From an uncultured Oscillospiraceae bacterium (GTDB taxonomy: Bacteria; Bacillota; Clostridia; Oscillospirales; Oscillospiraceae), in the NCBI GenBank assembly GCA_947626905.1, contig CANQUE010000002.1:59571-123570 (forward strand): a stretch of DNA of 64,000 bases, written 5' to 3'. Each line of letters opens with the position of its first letter. Position 1 is the stretch's first letter. Positions 54,033 to 62,760 of this stretch are shown here, one piece after another. Under the pieces are notes generated by a model. It ran no database searches and was not told where the DNA came from. It saw nothing but the letters and a program-made list of their open reading frames with translations. The translations under genes and the position numbers were made by a program.

Positions 54033-54060
54033 GGGGCGCGTTTTCCAACGCGCCCCTCTT
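54033..54060 (+). terminator. Partial terminator between binding protein and ATPase genes
   Basis: GGGGCGCGTT, loop TTCC, AACGCGCCCC, then TCTTT. Read-through control would give excess binding protein over membrane components. Confidence 0.75.
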
Positions 54061-54089
54061 TCCAGATATGCGAAAGCGAGGTGACCGCA

Positions 54090-55622
54090 TTGGAGCAGAC
54101 CGCCGTGCGATTTGAGCACGTGAGCATGGCCTTCCCCGGCGTACTGGCCAACGACGACGTTTCCCTTGAGATCAAAAAGGGCGAGGTATTCGCTCTGGTG
54201 GGAGAAAACGGCGCGGGGAAGTCCACCCTGATGAACATACTCTACGGCATCCTGACCCCCACCGACGGGCGGGTGTACATCAACGGCAGCCCGGTCGACC
54301 GGTTCGCCCCCCGCGCCGCCATCGCCCGGGGCGTGGGCATGGTCCACCAGCACTTCATGCTGGTGCCCTCCTTCACCGTGGCGGAGAACATCGTCCTCAG
54401 CCGGGAGCCCCGGAAGGGCCGCATCTTCTTCGACAGCGCCGCCGCCCGCCGGGAAACGGAGGCGCTCTCCGCGGAATACGGCCTGGCGGTGGACCCGTCC
54501 GCCGTGGTGGGGGATCTGAGCGTGGGCCTGCAGCAGCGGGTGGAGATCCTCAAGGCCCTCCACCGGGGCGCGGAGATCCTGATCCTGGATGAGCCCACCG
54601 CCGTGCTCACCCCCCAGGAAACGGAGGAGCTGTTCGCCGTCATCCGCCGGATCGTCGGGCAGCGGCACATGACTGTGATCATCATCACCCACAAGCTCTA
54701 TGAGGTCATGGCCATTTCCGACCGGGTAGGGGTCATGCGCAAGGGACAGCTGGTAGGCGTGCGGGATACCGCCGATGTGGATGAAAAGCTGCTGGCCTCC
54801 ATGATGGTGGGCCGGCCGATGCTCTACGACGAGCTGGAAAAGACCGGGACCCCCGGGAAGGAGCTTCTCCGGGTAGAGGACCTGAAGGTCCGGGACAGCC
54901 GGGGCCTGGCGGCCGTACGGGGCGTTTCCCTCTCGGTCCGGGCCGGAGAGGTGCTGGGCATCGCCGCGGTGGAGGGCAACGGCCAGAGCGAGCTGATCGA
55001 GGCCATCACCGGCATGATCCGGCCCGAGTCCGGCAAGGTCTTCCTGCTGGACCGGGACGTGACCGGCCAGGACCCGGGCGCCATCCGGGCGGTGGGCCTG
55101 GCCCACGTACCGGAGGACCGGCTGGCCACCGGTGTGAGCGCCCAGGCCACCGTAGCGGACAACCTGCTGGCGGGCCGCCAGCGGGAAAAGCGGTTCACCC
55201 GCTTCGGTTTCCACCGGCGCATGTCCACCGTGGAGCGTTACGCCAGCCAGCTATACGAGAGATTCGATATCCGCGGCGCGGGCACCCAGGCGCCCGCCGG
55301 GTCCATGTCCGGCGGCAATATGCAAAAGGTGGTCATCGCCCGGGAGTTCTCCTTCGACGCGCCGGTGCTCATCGTGGCCCAGCCCACCCGGGGGGTGGAC
55401 GTGGGCGCCATCGAGTTCATCCACAGCCAGATCATCGCCAAGCGGAACCAGGGCTGCGCCATATTGCTGTGCTCGGCGGACCTGGACGAGGTGTTCCGCC
55501 TGTCCGACCGGATCGTCACCCTTTACGAAGGACGTATCACCGGAGAGTTCTCCGGAACATTCTCCAAGGACGAGATCGGCTGGCATATGACCGGCGGCGG
55601 AAAACGGGAGGAGGCAGGCTGA
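54090..55622 (+). CDS. BMP-type ABC transporter ATPase, duplicated domain (TTG start)
   Basis: A 510-residue ATPase with two nucleotide-binding domains. Domain 1: Walker A VGENGAGKSTLMNIL, signature DLSVGLQQRVEILKAL, Walker B LILDEPTAVLTPQE. Domain 2 (from about 255) is degenerate: AAVEGNGQSELIEAITG replaces a normal P-loop, as in other nucleoside/sugar importers of this type, and the signature is SGGNMQKVVIARE. The TTG at 54090 is preferred over the GTG at 54081 because GAGGTGA, an ideal ribosome binding site, overlaps that GTG. Its stop overlaps the next start by one base. Confidence 0.9.
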   Translation: MEQTAVRFEHVSMAFPGVLANDDVSLEIKKGEVFALVGENGAGKSTLMNILYGILTPTDGRVYINGSPVDRFAPRAAIARGVGMVHQHFMLVPSFTVAENIVLSREPRKGRIFFDSAAARRETEALSAEYGLAVDPSAVVGDLSVGLQQRVEILKALHRGAEILILDEPTAVLTPQETEELFAVIRRIVGQRHMTVIIITHKLYEVMAISDRVGVMRKGQLVGVRDTADVDEKLLASMMVGRPMLYDELEKTGTPGKELLRVEDLKVRDSRGLAAVRGVSLSVRAGEVLGIAAVEGNGQSELIEAITGMIRPESGKVFLLDRDVTGQDPGAIRAVGLAHVPEDRLATGVSAQATVADNLLAGRQREKRFTRFGFHRRMSTVERYASQLYERFDIRGAGTQAPAGSMSGGNMQKVVIAREFSFDAPVLIVAQPTRGVDVGAIEFIHSQIIAKRNQGCAILLCSADLDEVFRLSDRIVTLYEGRITGEFSGTFSKDEIGWHMTGGGKREEAG

Positions 55623-56716
55623 TGGACAAGCTGAAAAAGCTGAATTGGGGCTACCTGGGGAGCCTGGCGGTGAGCGTGCTGCTGGCCTTTGCCATCGGCG
55701 CGGCGATCCTCGCCGTCGCCGGGTTCGATCCCCTCCGGGCCTACGCCGCCATGGCGGAGGGGGCCTTCTCCAGCGCCCGGCATATCGGCGATCTTCTGGA
55801 ATACGCCATGGTGCTGTGCCTCACCGGCCTGGCCTGCGTGCTGGGTTCCCGGGTGGGCATATTCAACGTCGGCGGCGAGGGTCAGCTGCTGCTGGGCGCC
55901 GTGGTCTCCTGCCAGGTAGGGGTGTGGCTGGGGAGCTTCTCCCCGTGGATCGCCCTGCCCGCCGCGGCGCTGGCGGCCATGGCCGTGGGCGGGCTCTATG
56001 CCCTGATCCCCGGCTTTTTGAAGGTAAAGGTCAAGGTCAACGAGGTCATTACCACCATCATGCTCAACACCATAGCCGCCAGTCTGTGCCAGTATCTGGC
56101 CAAGGGCCCCTGGAAAAACCCCAACAAAAACATGGTGGCGGCCACCGCCCAGCTGGACCCCCGGCTCTGGTTCAAGAGCCTGATCCCCGGCTCGAACCTT
56201 TCCACCGCCATCCTGGCCGCCGCGGTCATCACGGTGCTGACCTGGTATGTGATGGAAAAGACCTCCAAAGGCTATGAGATGCGCCTGACGGGCCAGAATC
56301 CCCGCTTCGCCTTTTTCTCCGGCATCAAGACCGACCGGCTGGTGATCGGATGCATGGTGATCTCCGGGGCCATGTGCGGACTGGTAGGGATGTTCCGGGT
56401 CTACGGCGTGGAGCACCTGTACCGCTCCAGCGTCAGCAACCAATACTACTTCGAGGGCCTGACGGTGGCCATGATCGCCGGATACCAGCCGGTGACGGTG
56501 ATCTTCCTCAGTTTCTTTTTCGCCATACTGAAGACCGGCGCCCAGGGCATGGAGCTCACCGCCGGGGTCCCCAACCAGATCTATCTCATCATCCAGACCG
56601 TCATCATCTTCTGCATGGCGGCGGAGAGCGGCGTGTTCTCCTCCCTGCGGGCCGGGGCCCAGCGCCGGAAGGCCCAGGAGGACATCCGCCGAAAGGAGGG
56701 CCGGGACCATGCTTGA
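55622..56716 (+). CDS. BMP-type ABC transporter permease 1
   Basis: A 364-residue membrane protein with about 8-10 hydrophobic segments. KVKVNEVITTIMLNTIAASL (about residues 137-156) and the EAA-like NPRFAFFSGIKTDRL region are typical of the BPD_transp_2 family permeases that work with BMP proteins. It begins in the stop codon of the ATPase gene and overlaps the second permease by 8 bases, so the products are probably made in equal amounts. Confidence 0.92.
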   Translation: MDKLKKLNWGYLGSLAVSVLLAFAIGAAILAVAGFDPLRAYAAMAEGAFSSARHIGDLLEYAMVLCLTGLACVLGSRVGIFNVGGEGQLLLGAVVSCQVGVWLGSFSPWIALPAAALAAMAVGGLYALIPGFLKVKVKVNEVITTIMLNTIAASLCQYLAKGPWKNPNKNMVAATAQLDPRLWFKSLIPGSNLSTAILAAAVITVLTWYVMEKTSKGYEMRLTGQNPRFAFFSGIKTDRLVIGCMVISGAMCGLVGMFRVYGVEHLYRSSVSNQYYFEGLTVAMIAGYQPVTVIFLSFFFAILKTGAQGMELTAGVPNQIYLIIQTVIIFCMAAESGVFSSLRAGAQRRKAQEDIRRKEGRDHA

Positions 56717-57647
56717 GGACATCCTCTCCGGCATCTTCTCTGCCGGGACCTTCAATCAGATGCTCCGCAGCGCCACCCCGGTGGCCCTGGCGGCCCTGGG
56801 CGGAGCCATGACCGAGCACGCGGGCATCATGAACATCGGCATGGACGGCATGATCCTGATGGGCGCTTTCTTCGGCGTGCTGGGCAGCTGGTACTTCGGC
56901 TCCGCCGCCGCGGGCGTGGCGCTGGTACTGGTCATGGGCGTGATCGTGGGGCTTTTCTTCGCCCTGTTCACGGTGAAGTTCCGCTCCGACGAGTTCATCA
57001 TCGGCACGGCGCTGAACACCTTTGCCCTGGGCCTGACCAGTTTTTTGTCCCGCTCCATTTTCGGCACGGCGGGCACCAAGGGAAACCCCGCCCTGCCCAC
57101 GGTCCATCTCCCCTTCCTGGACGCCATCCCCTTTTTGGGCCGGGTACTCAACGACAACTCCCTGTTCATCTACGTCACCTGGGCGCTGGTGCTGGTGATG
57201 TGGCTGTTCGTATACAGGACCCCTTACGGGCTGTGGCTGCGGGCCTCCGGGGAAAAGCCCGAGACCCTGCGCACCGCCGGCATCGCCCCGGAGAGGATGA
57301 AGTGGCTGGCCAGCATCCTGTGCGGGCTGCTGTGCGGGCTGGCGGGGGCCCACCTGTCCCTGGGCCAGCTCCAGGGCACCTTTGCCGAGGACATGGCCAA
57401 CTCCCGGGGCTACATCGCCTTCGCCTGCGTGATCTTCAGCAAAGCGGACCCGGCCATGGCCTATGTGGCGGCACTGATGTTCGGCTTTTTCGACGCCATC
57501 GGCCTGCGGCTGCAGGACTATATCAGCTCCGATCTGACCAACACCATCCCCTACGTCATCACCATCGTGATGATGGTTTACGTGGTGGTCCGCTCCCAGC
57601 GGAAAAAGCGGCATGCCGGAAAGCGCCTGCCCCAGCGCCAGACCTAG
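56709..57647 (+). CDS. BMP-type ABC transporter permease 2
   Basis: A 312-residue permease of the same family as its neighbour, forming the second half of the channel. ALGGAMTEHAGIMNIGMDGM (residues 27-46) and RSDEFIIGTALNTFALG (about 97) are characteristic. It completes a binding protein-ATPase-permease-permease operon resembling nucleoside importers of Firmicutes; the substrate cannot be fixed from sequence alone. The C-terminus is a basic tail (RSQRKKRHAGKRLPQRQT). Confidence 0.92.
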   Translation: MLEDILSGIFSAGTFNQMLRSATPVALAALGGAMTEHAGIMNIGMDGMILMGAFFGVLGSWYFGSAAAGVALVLVMGVIVGLFFALFTVKFRSDEFIIGTALNTFALGLTSFLSRSIFGTAGTKGNPALPTVHLPFLDAIPFLGRVLNDNSLFIYVTWALVLVMWLFVYRTPYGLWLRASGEKPETLRTAGIAPERMKWLASILCGLLCGLAGAHLSLGQLQGTFAEDMANSRGYIAFACVIFSKADPAMAYVAALMFGFFDAIGLRLQDYISSDLTNTIPYVITIVMMVYVVVRSQRKKRHAGKRLPQRQT

Positions 57648-57720
57648 TGCCAGACAAAAGCGGCGTCCAAAAAGCGGGAGCGGTATGCCCAACTATTCGA
57701 CCGGCGACCTTCTCCAATAA

Positions 57721-57754
57721 AGGACGGTATGGCGTACGCCATACCGTCCTTTTA
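57721..57754. terminator. Perfect 30-base palindromic terminator
   Basis: AGGACGGTATGGCGT and ACGCCATACCGTCCT are directly abutting, flanked by T-runs on both strands; it closes two convergent transcription units. Confidence 0.9.
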
Positions 57755-57807
57755 TCTATTTTTGCGACGTGCCCGGGCTTCCCGGACGCGGTCCTTGCGC
57801 GCCGCTG

Positions 57808-58329
57808 TCACACGACCCTCACCTGGCACATCTTCATGGTCTCCAGGGCGGCGGCGTGGCTGGCCGGGGTCACGCCGGCACAAGCGTCCGCGATCACGGA
57901 CACCGGCGTTTCCGGCAAAAACGCTTTCACCAGCAGGGCGTTGGACACCACGCATATATCCGTGCACAGCCCCACCAACGTCACGTCGATCGCCTCTTCG
58001 GCCGCCATGGCCGCCAGCTTTTCCGCCAGGGCCACGGACCCGAAGGTGGGCTTGTCGATGATCTGGGCGGCGCCCAGGGCGGCGGCGATCTTCCCGTTCA
58101 GCTCCCAGCCGGGGGTGCCCTTCACGCAGTGGACCACCGGCAGATTGCGCCCCTCCTGGGTGTTCAGGTAATCGGCCGGATGGGTGTCCCGGGTGGCAAA
58201 CACGTTCTCCGGCGGATACTTTCCGATCTCCTCCGCCACCCGATCCACGATGGCCACAGCCTCCGGCGTGCCCAGAGCCCCGTCGATAAAGTCCTTTTGC
58301 ATGTCGATGACCAGCAGTATCTTTCGCAT
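57808..58329 (-). CDS. Isochorismatase-like cysteine hydrolase (nicotinamidase-type)
   Basis: A 173-residue hydrolase. The catalytic Asp is in LLVIDMQKDFIDGALG (Asp9), the Lys in CVKGTPGWEL (about 70) and the Cys in LVGLCTDICVVSNALL (about 120), with the cis-peptide before it. This triad is shared by nicotinamidases and related amidases. DTHPADYLNTQEGRNLP would supply metal-ligand residues (D-x-H) as in nicotinamidase. A role in NAD salvage is plausible; other amide substrates are possible. GGGAGGG precedes the ATG. Confidence 0.87.
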   Translation of the reverse strand: MRKILLVIDMQKDFIDGALGTPEAVAIVDRVAEEIGKYPPENVFATRDTHPADYLNTQEGRNLPVVHCVKGTPGWELNGKIAAALGAAQIIDKPTFGSVALAEKLAAMAAEEAIDVTLVGLCTDICVVSNALLVKAFLPETPVSVIADACAGVTPASHAAALETMKMCQVRVV

Positions 58330-58387
58330 ATGGCATCCCTCCCGCCGTCATTGTAATCCCCGCCGGGACGGTTGTCAATGCGCCCTC

Positions 58388-58416
58388 TTGCATTCTAGGA
58401 GAAAAGGCTATATAAT
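58388..58416 (+). promoter_or_regulatory. Promoter for ATP-grasp gene
   Basis: TTGCAT (58388-58393), 17 bases, TATAAT (58411-58416), about 45 bases before the start codon. Confidence 0.78.
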
Positions 58417-58460
58417 GTAGCTGCTTAAATGCGCAAATCATTAAAGAGAAAGGTGACCCT

Positions 58461-59651
58461 ATGAACTTTCTGTTCATCTCCCCCAACTTCCCGGAGGCAT
58501 ACTGGCATTTTTGCGCCTGCCTGCGGGGCAACGGCGTCAACGTGCTGGGCGTGGGCGACTGTCCCTATGACGATCTGCGGCCGGAGCTGCGGCAGGCCCT
58601 GACCGAGTATTATAAAGTGGACACCCTGGACGATTACGGCCAGGTGTTCCGGGCCGCGGCCTATTTCTCCTTCAAATACGGCAAGCTGGACTGGATCGAG
58701 TCCAACAACGAGTACTGGCTGGAGCAGGACGCCCAGCTGCGGTCGGACTTCAACGTCACCACCGGCCTGAAGGCCCACGAGATCTGGAAATTCAAGAGCA
58801 AGTCCGCCATGAAGGAGTTTTACAAAAAGGCCGGTGTCCCGGCGGCCCGCTTCCAGCTGGTGACAGATCTGGACGCCGCCATGGCCTTTATCGCCCAGGT
58901 GGGCTATCCTGTGGTGGTGAAGCCGGACAACGGCGTGGGCGCCACCGCCACCTATAAGCTCCGCTCCGACGAGGATACCGCCGCCTTCTTCGCCGCGAAG
59001 CCCCCGGTGGATTACGTCATGGAGGAGTTCGTGCCCGGCGAGGTGACCACCTACGACGGCATCTGCGACTCCCAGGGTCAGGTCCTCTTCGCCGCCAGCC
59101 ATATCTCCCCCACCTCCATCATGGACATGGTCAACGAGCACCGGCCCTGTTCGTATTATGTCAACCGTTCCATCCCCCCCGAGGTGGAAGCGGCGGGCAA
59201 GGCCACCCTGGCGGCCTTCGGCGCTTTCAGCCGGTTCTTCCACTTGGAGTTCTTCCGCCTGACCGCGGACAAACCCGGGCTGGGCAAGACCGGGGATATC
59301 GTGGCCCTGGAGGTGAACATGCGCCCGGCGGGCGGCTTCACCCCGGATATGCTCAACTTCAGCCAGAGCGCGGACGTATACCAGCTGTGGGCCGACATGG
59401 TGGCCTTTGACCAGGTCCGCCACAGCTACGAGGGCCCCAAGAGCTTCTGCGTCTATGCCGGGCGGCGGGACGAGTGCGATTATGTGCTGACCCTGCCCCA
59501 GCTGCAGGAACGCTACGCCGCCAACGCCAGGCTCTTCACCCGTATGCCCGACGCCCTCAGCGGCGCCATGGGCAACCAAGTGGGCATCTGCTGCTTCGAC
59601 ACGAAGGAGGAAGTGGACGAGTACCTGCGGACGGCCTTCGCGGAGAAGTGA
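58461..59651 (+). CDS. ATP-grasp domain protein (carboxylate-amine ligase-like)
   Basis: A 396-residue enzyme of the ATP-grasp superfamily, which joins a carboxylate to an amine or thiol through an acyl phosphate. A Rossmann-like N-terminal domain (MNFLFISPNFPEAYWHF) is followed by the ATP-binding lid: KSKSAMKEFYKKAGVPAARF (about 112), YPVVVKPDNGVGATATYKL (about 150), VMEEFVPGEVTTYDG (about 190) and Mg ligands in VALEVNMRPAGGFTPDML (about 283). The partner substrates cannot be deduced. It stands alone with its own promoter and terminator. Confidence 0.85.
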   Translation: MNFLFISPNFPEAYWHFCACLRGNGVNVLGVGDCPYDDLRPELRQALTEYYKVDTLDDYGQVFRAAAYFSFKYGKLDWIESNNEYWLEQDAQLRSDFNVTTGLKAHEIWKFKSKSAMKEFYKKAGVPAARFQLVTDLDAAMAFIAQVGYPVVVKPDNGVGATATYKLRSDEDTAAFFAAKPPVDYVMEEFVPGEVTTYDGICDSQGQVLFAASHISPTSIMDMVNEHRPCSYYVNRSIPPEVEAAGKATLAAFGAFSRFFHLEFFRLTADKPGLGKTGDIVALEVNMRPAGGFTPDMLNFSQSADVYQLWADMVAFDQVRHSYEGPKSFCVYAGRRDECDYVLTLPQLQERYAANARLFTRMPDALSGAMGNQVGICCFDTKEEVDEYLRTAFAEK

Positions 59652-59669
59652 TCCCCCTGTCGCCAAAGA

Positions 59670-59699
59670 AAGGAGCGCGGACAGCCGTCCGCGCTCCTT
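59670..59699. terminator. Bidirectional terminator, 13-bp stem
   Basis: AAGGAGCGCGGAC, loop AGCC, GTCCGCGCTCCTT, between the convergent ATP-grasp and pgsA genes. Confidence 0.87.
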
Positions 59700-59725
59700 C
59701 AAATATAGGCCTTCGCTCCGGGCCG

Positions 59726-60268
59726 TCAGTCCGAATCCTTCAGCACGTCGATGTTCTGCCACAGGTAGATCCCGCCGGAGATCACCGTGAGCAGCGCGCA
59801 AAGCCACATCAGTCCGTTTGCCACCGCCTCCAGCGGCCCCGCGTCCAAGGCCCGCAGGACCAGGATCACCACCAGGGACAGGTCCTGGACCAGCGTCTTC
59901 AGCTTCCCCCAGATGTTGGCGGCCACCACCCGGCCCTGCTCGGCGGCAGACAGGCGGATGCCGCTGACGAGAAACTCCCGGAACAGGATGATCACCACCG
60001 CCACGGTGGGGATCAGCCGCTCGGGGATCAAAAGGATCATCACCGAGTAATTCAGGATCTTGTCCGCCAGCGGGTCCATGAATTTTCCAAAATTGGTCAC
60101 CAGATCCCGGCTGCGGGCGATCCGCCCGTCGGCCATGTCCGTCAGGGACGCGGCCACAAACAGCACCGCCGCCAGCCACGCCCACACGGCCCCGTTCAGC
60201 AGCAGAAACACCACCATCAGCGCTGTCATGGCGATCCGGGCAATGGTGAGCTTGTTGGGCAGATTCAT
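59726..60268 (-). CDS. pgsA: CDP-diacylglycerol-glycerol-3-phosphate 3-phosphatidyltransferase
   Basis: A 180-residue membrane enzyme that makes phosphatidylglycerol phosphate. The CDP-alcohol phosphatidyltransferase motif DGx2ARx8Gx3Dx3D appears as DMADGRIARSRDLVTNFGKFMDP...D (Asp, Gly and Arg residues between about 45 and 71), and four or five hydrophobic helices surround it. The N-terminus NLPNKLTIARIAM is typical of PgsA. AAGGAGG precedes its ATG. Confidence 0.94.
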   Translation of the reverse strand: MNLPNKLTIARIAMTALMVVFLLLNGAVWAWLAAVLFVAASLTDMADGRIARSRDLVTNFGKFMDPLADKILNYSVMILLIPERLIPTVAVVIILFREFLVSGIRLSAAEQGRVVAANIWGKLKTLVQDLSLVVILVLRALDAGPLEAVANGLMWLCALLTVISGGIYLWQNIDVLKDSD

Positions 60269-60297
60269 AAAAGGACCTCCTTACGCGATCTAAGTTC

Positions 60298-60326
60298 ATT
60301 TTAGTAGTCCCCGGCCCGGCTGTCAA
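60298..60326 (-). promoter_or_regulatory. Promoter for pgsA
   Basis: Minus strand TTGACA (60321-60326), 17 bases, TAAAAT (60298-60303). Confidence 0.78.
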
Positions 60327-60348
60327 GAGGCCAGGGGCCAGCTTCGGC

Positions 60349-60376
60349 TTTACAAACCGCACATTTTCGCTATAAT
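60349..60376 (+). promoter_or_regulatory. Promoter for gluQ, predicting a leaderless mRNA
   Basis: TTTACA (60349-60354), 16 bases, TATAAT (60371-60376). The gluQ start codon begins at 60383, exactly where transcription is expected to start, and there is no ribosome binding site. Confidence 0.65.
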
Positions 60377-60382
60377 GGACGT

Positions 60383-61327
60383 ATGGAACGATCGGTCACC
60401 GGGCGCTTCGCCCCCAGCCCCTCCGGGTATATGCACCTGGGCAATCTGCTGGCCATGCTTCTGGCATGGCTGGATTGCCGCGCCCTGGGAGGGCGGATGA
60501 TCTTCCGGATGGAGGATCTGGACCCGGTCCGCACCCGGGCGGAATACGCCCGGGCTCTGGCCGCCGATCTGAAGTGGCTGGGGCTGGACTGGGACGAGGG
60601 CTATCCGGACCCGGCCTATCAACAGGCGAACCGCACGGATCTCTACGCGAACGCCTTTCGCTCGCTGGAGCGGATGGGCCTGGTATATCCCTGCTGGTGC
60701 AGCCGGGCCCAACGGCTGGCGGCGGCCTCCGCTCCCCACCCCGGCGAGGCGGTCCATGACCCCGGCTGCCGCTGCGCCCATATGAGCGCCGCGGAGCGGG
60801 CCGCCCGGCTCGCGTCGGACCGTCCCCCCGCCTGGAAGGTGCGGGTGCCGGATGAGACCGTCACCGTGGAGGACGGCCACTATGGCGTCTATACCCAAAA
60901 TCTGGCCCGGGAGGGCGGGGATTTCATCATTCGCCGGGCGGATGGGGTATACGCCTACCAGCTGGCGGTGAGCGTGGACGATATGCTCATGGGCGTGACC
61001 CGGGTGGTCCGGGGGCGGGATCTTTTGTCCTCCGCGCCCAGGCAGGCCTGGCTCATCCGCCTGCTGGGCGGCACCCCGCCGGAATACTGCCATCTGCCTC
61101 TGCTCACCGGCATGGAGGGCAAGCTCTCCAAGCGGCTGGGCAGTCTGAGCACCCAGCTCATCCGCCTGGATACCACCGCCGAGGAACTGACGGGGCGGCT
61201 CGCCTGGCTGGCCGGCCTCCTCCCCGCCCCGGGACCTGTTACGCCCCGGGCGCTCATCGGCCTGTTCTCCTGGGACAAGGTCCCCAAAGAGGACATCGTC
61301 GTAGACGAAAAGGCCGCCGGGCCATGA
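60383..61327 (+). CDS. gluQ: Glutamyl-Q tRNA(Asp) synthetase-like protein
   Basis: A 314-residue truncated relative of glutamyl-tRNA synthetase lacking the anticodon-binding domain; GluQ-RS attaches glutamate to queuosine in tRNA-Asp. The class I HIGH-type motif is GRFAPSPSGYMHLGN (residues 8-22) and the KMSKS-type motif GKLSKRLGS (about 250). A zinc site is suggested by CWCS and CRCAH (about 105-133), as in this family. The start is fixed by the motif, only seven residues in. FRMEDLDPVRTR near 53 is also diagnostic. Confidence 0.92.
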   Translation: MERSVTGRFAPSPSGYMHLGNLLAMLLAWLDCRALGGRMIFRMEDLDPVRTRAEYARALAADLKWLGLDWDEGYPDPAYQQANRTDLYANAFRSLERMGLVYPCWCSRAQRLAAASAPHPGEAVHDPGCRCAHMSAAERAARLASDRPPAWKVRVPDETVTVEDGHYGVYTQNLAREGGDFIIRRADGVYAYQLAVSVDDMLMGVTRVVRGRDLLSSAPRQAWLIRLLGGTPPEYCHLPLLTGMEGKLSKRLGSLSTQLIRLDTTAEELTGRLAWLAGLLPAPGPVTPRALIGLFSWDKVPKEDIVVDEKAAGP

Positions 61328-61417
61328 CGCCGGCGGCTTCGGCGAGAAAAAAGCTCCCATCCTGTGGAAAAATCTGTCGGGGCATGTTACAATAGACTTA
61401 CGAAAGGAGTGGTCTAT

Positions 61418-62695
61418 ATGGCGCAGACCCTTTCCCAGCGGCTCTGTTCCGGGGCGCTGGACAGTCAACTGATCTATTTATACGGCCCGTCCCACCTGGA
61501 GGGGGCCCGGGCCCGGTACGCACGGGTCCTGGAGGGCTTTGAGCAGACCTTCGGCGGTCAGGCGGACGCCTTTTTCACCGCCCCCGGCCGCACAGAGCTG
61601 GGTGGCAACCACACCGATCACCAGCACGGACGGGTCCTGGCCGCGTCGGTGGATCTGGATATCCTGGCCGGCGTGCGGCACACCGGCTCCGGCGTGCTCC
61701 GGGTCCAGTCCGAGGGCTATCCCGCCCTGGCCATTGCCCTGGACGACCTGGCCCCCCGGCCGGAAGAGCGCAACACCACCGCCGCCCTGATCCGGGGCGT
61801 GGCCGCCCGGTTCCAGGCCCTGGGCTGCGACTTTGCCGGGGCGGGGCTGGAGGCCTATATCGTTTCCGACGTGCCCGGAGGAAGCGGCCTGTCCTCCTCC
61901 GCGGCCTTTGAGGTGCTCATCGCCAACATCCTGAACGACCTGTATTTCGGCGGCAAATGCTCCCCTGTCCAGCTGGCGCAGATCGGCCAGTGGGCGGAGA
62001 ACCAGTATTTCGGCAAGCCCTGCGGCCTAATGGACCAGACCGCCTCCTCCGTGGGCGGCGTGGTGGCCATCGATTTTCTGGACCCGGCCGACCCGGTGGT
62101 GGACGCCATCGGCCTGGATCTGGCCGCGGAGGGCTACGCCCTGTGCATCCTGGACTCCGGCGCGGGCCACGAGGATCTGACGGCGGAATACGCCGCCATC
62201 ACCGATGAGCTGCGGGCCGTCAGCGGCTATTTTGGCCGGCAGGTGCTCCGGGAAGTACCGGAGGAGGATTTCACCCCCGCCATTCCGGCGCTGCGCCGCC
62301 TGGCCGGAGACCGGGCGGTGCTGCGGGCCATGCACTATTTTGACGAGAACGACCGGGCCGGCGCCCAGGCGGACGCCCTGCGAGCCGGGGACTTCGAGGG
62401 TTTTCTGGCTCTGGCCTCCGCATCGGGCCTGTCTTCGGCCATGTATCTGCAAAACGTGGTGCCCACGGGCCACACCGAGGATCAGGCGCTGATGCTCACC
62501 ATCGCGCTGGCGCGGCACCTTCTGAACGGCAAGGGCGCGGTCCGCGTCCACGGCGGCGGCTTCGGCGGCACGGCCCAGGCCTTCGTCCCCAAGGACATGC
62601 TGGCCCAGTTCAAGGCCGGTATCGAGGCGGTGCTGGGCGCCGGCGCCTGCCACGTGCTGTCCATCCGTCCGGTGGGCGGGACGAAGCTGGCCTAA
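61418..62695 (+). CDS. galK: Galactokinase family protein (GHMP kinase)
   Basis: A 425-residue sugar kinase. The galactokinase signature appears as PGRTELGGNHTDHQHG (about residues 57-72), the GHMP ATP loop as PGGSGLSSSAAFEV (about 153), and the third motif as VHGGGFGGTAQAF near 380. The signature differs a little from the usual GR-x-NLIGEHTDY, so another related sugar is possible. The ATG at 61418 follows GAAAGGAGTGG, with TACAAT at 61388-61393 as a likely -10 box. No galT or galE lies beside it, so it is a lone kinase here. Confidence 0.85.
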   Translation: MAQTLSQRLCSGALDSQLIYLYGPSHLEGARARYARVLEGFEQTFGGQADAFFTAPGRTELGGNHTDHQHGRVLAASVDLDILAGVRHTGSGVLRVQSEGYPALAIALDDLAPRPEERNTTAALIRGVAARFQALGCDFAGAGLEAYIVSDVPGGSGLSSSAAFEVLIANILNDLYFGGKCSPVQLAQIGQWAENQYFGKPCGLMDQTASSVGGVVAIDFLDPADPVVDAIGLDLAAEGYALCILDSGAGHEDLTAEYAAITDELRAVSGYFGRQVLREVPEEDFTPAIPALRRLAGDRAVLRAMHYFDENDRAGAQADALRAGDFEGFLALASASGLSSAMYLQNVVPTGHTEDQALMLTIALARHLLNGKGAVRVHGGGFGGTAQAFVPKDMLAQFKAGIEAVLGAGACHVLSIRPVGGTKLA

Positions 62696-62707
62696 AGCCT
62701 ACATAAC

Positions 62708-62743
62708 AAAAAACGTTCCGGGAAAGATCCCGGAACGTTTTTT
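62708..62743. terminator. Bidirectional terminator, 16-bp stem
   Basis: AAAAAACGTTCCGGGA, loop AAGA, TCCCGGAACGTTTTTT; a strong intrinsic terminator shared by the convergent galK and metQ genes. Confidence 0.95.
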
Positions 62744-62760
62744 GCTGTTTTCGGTTTGGC

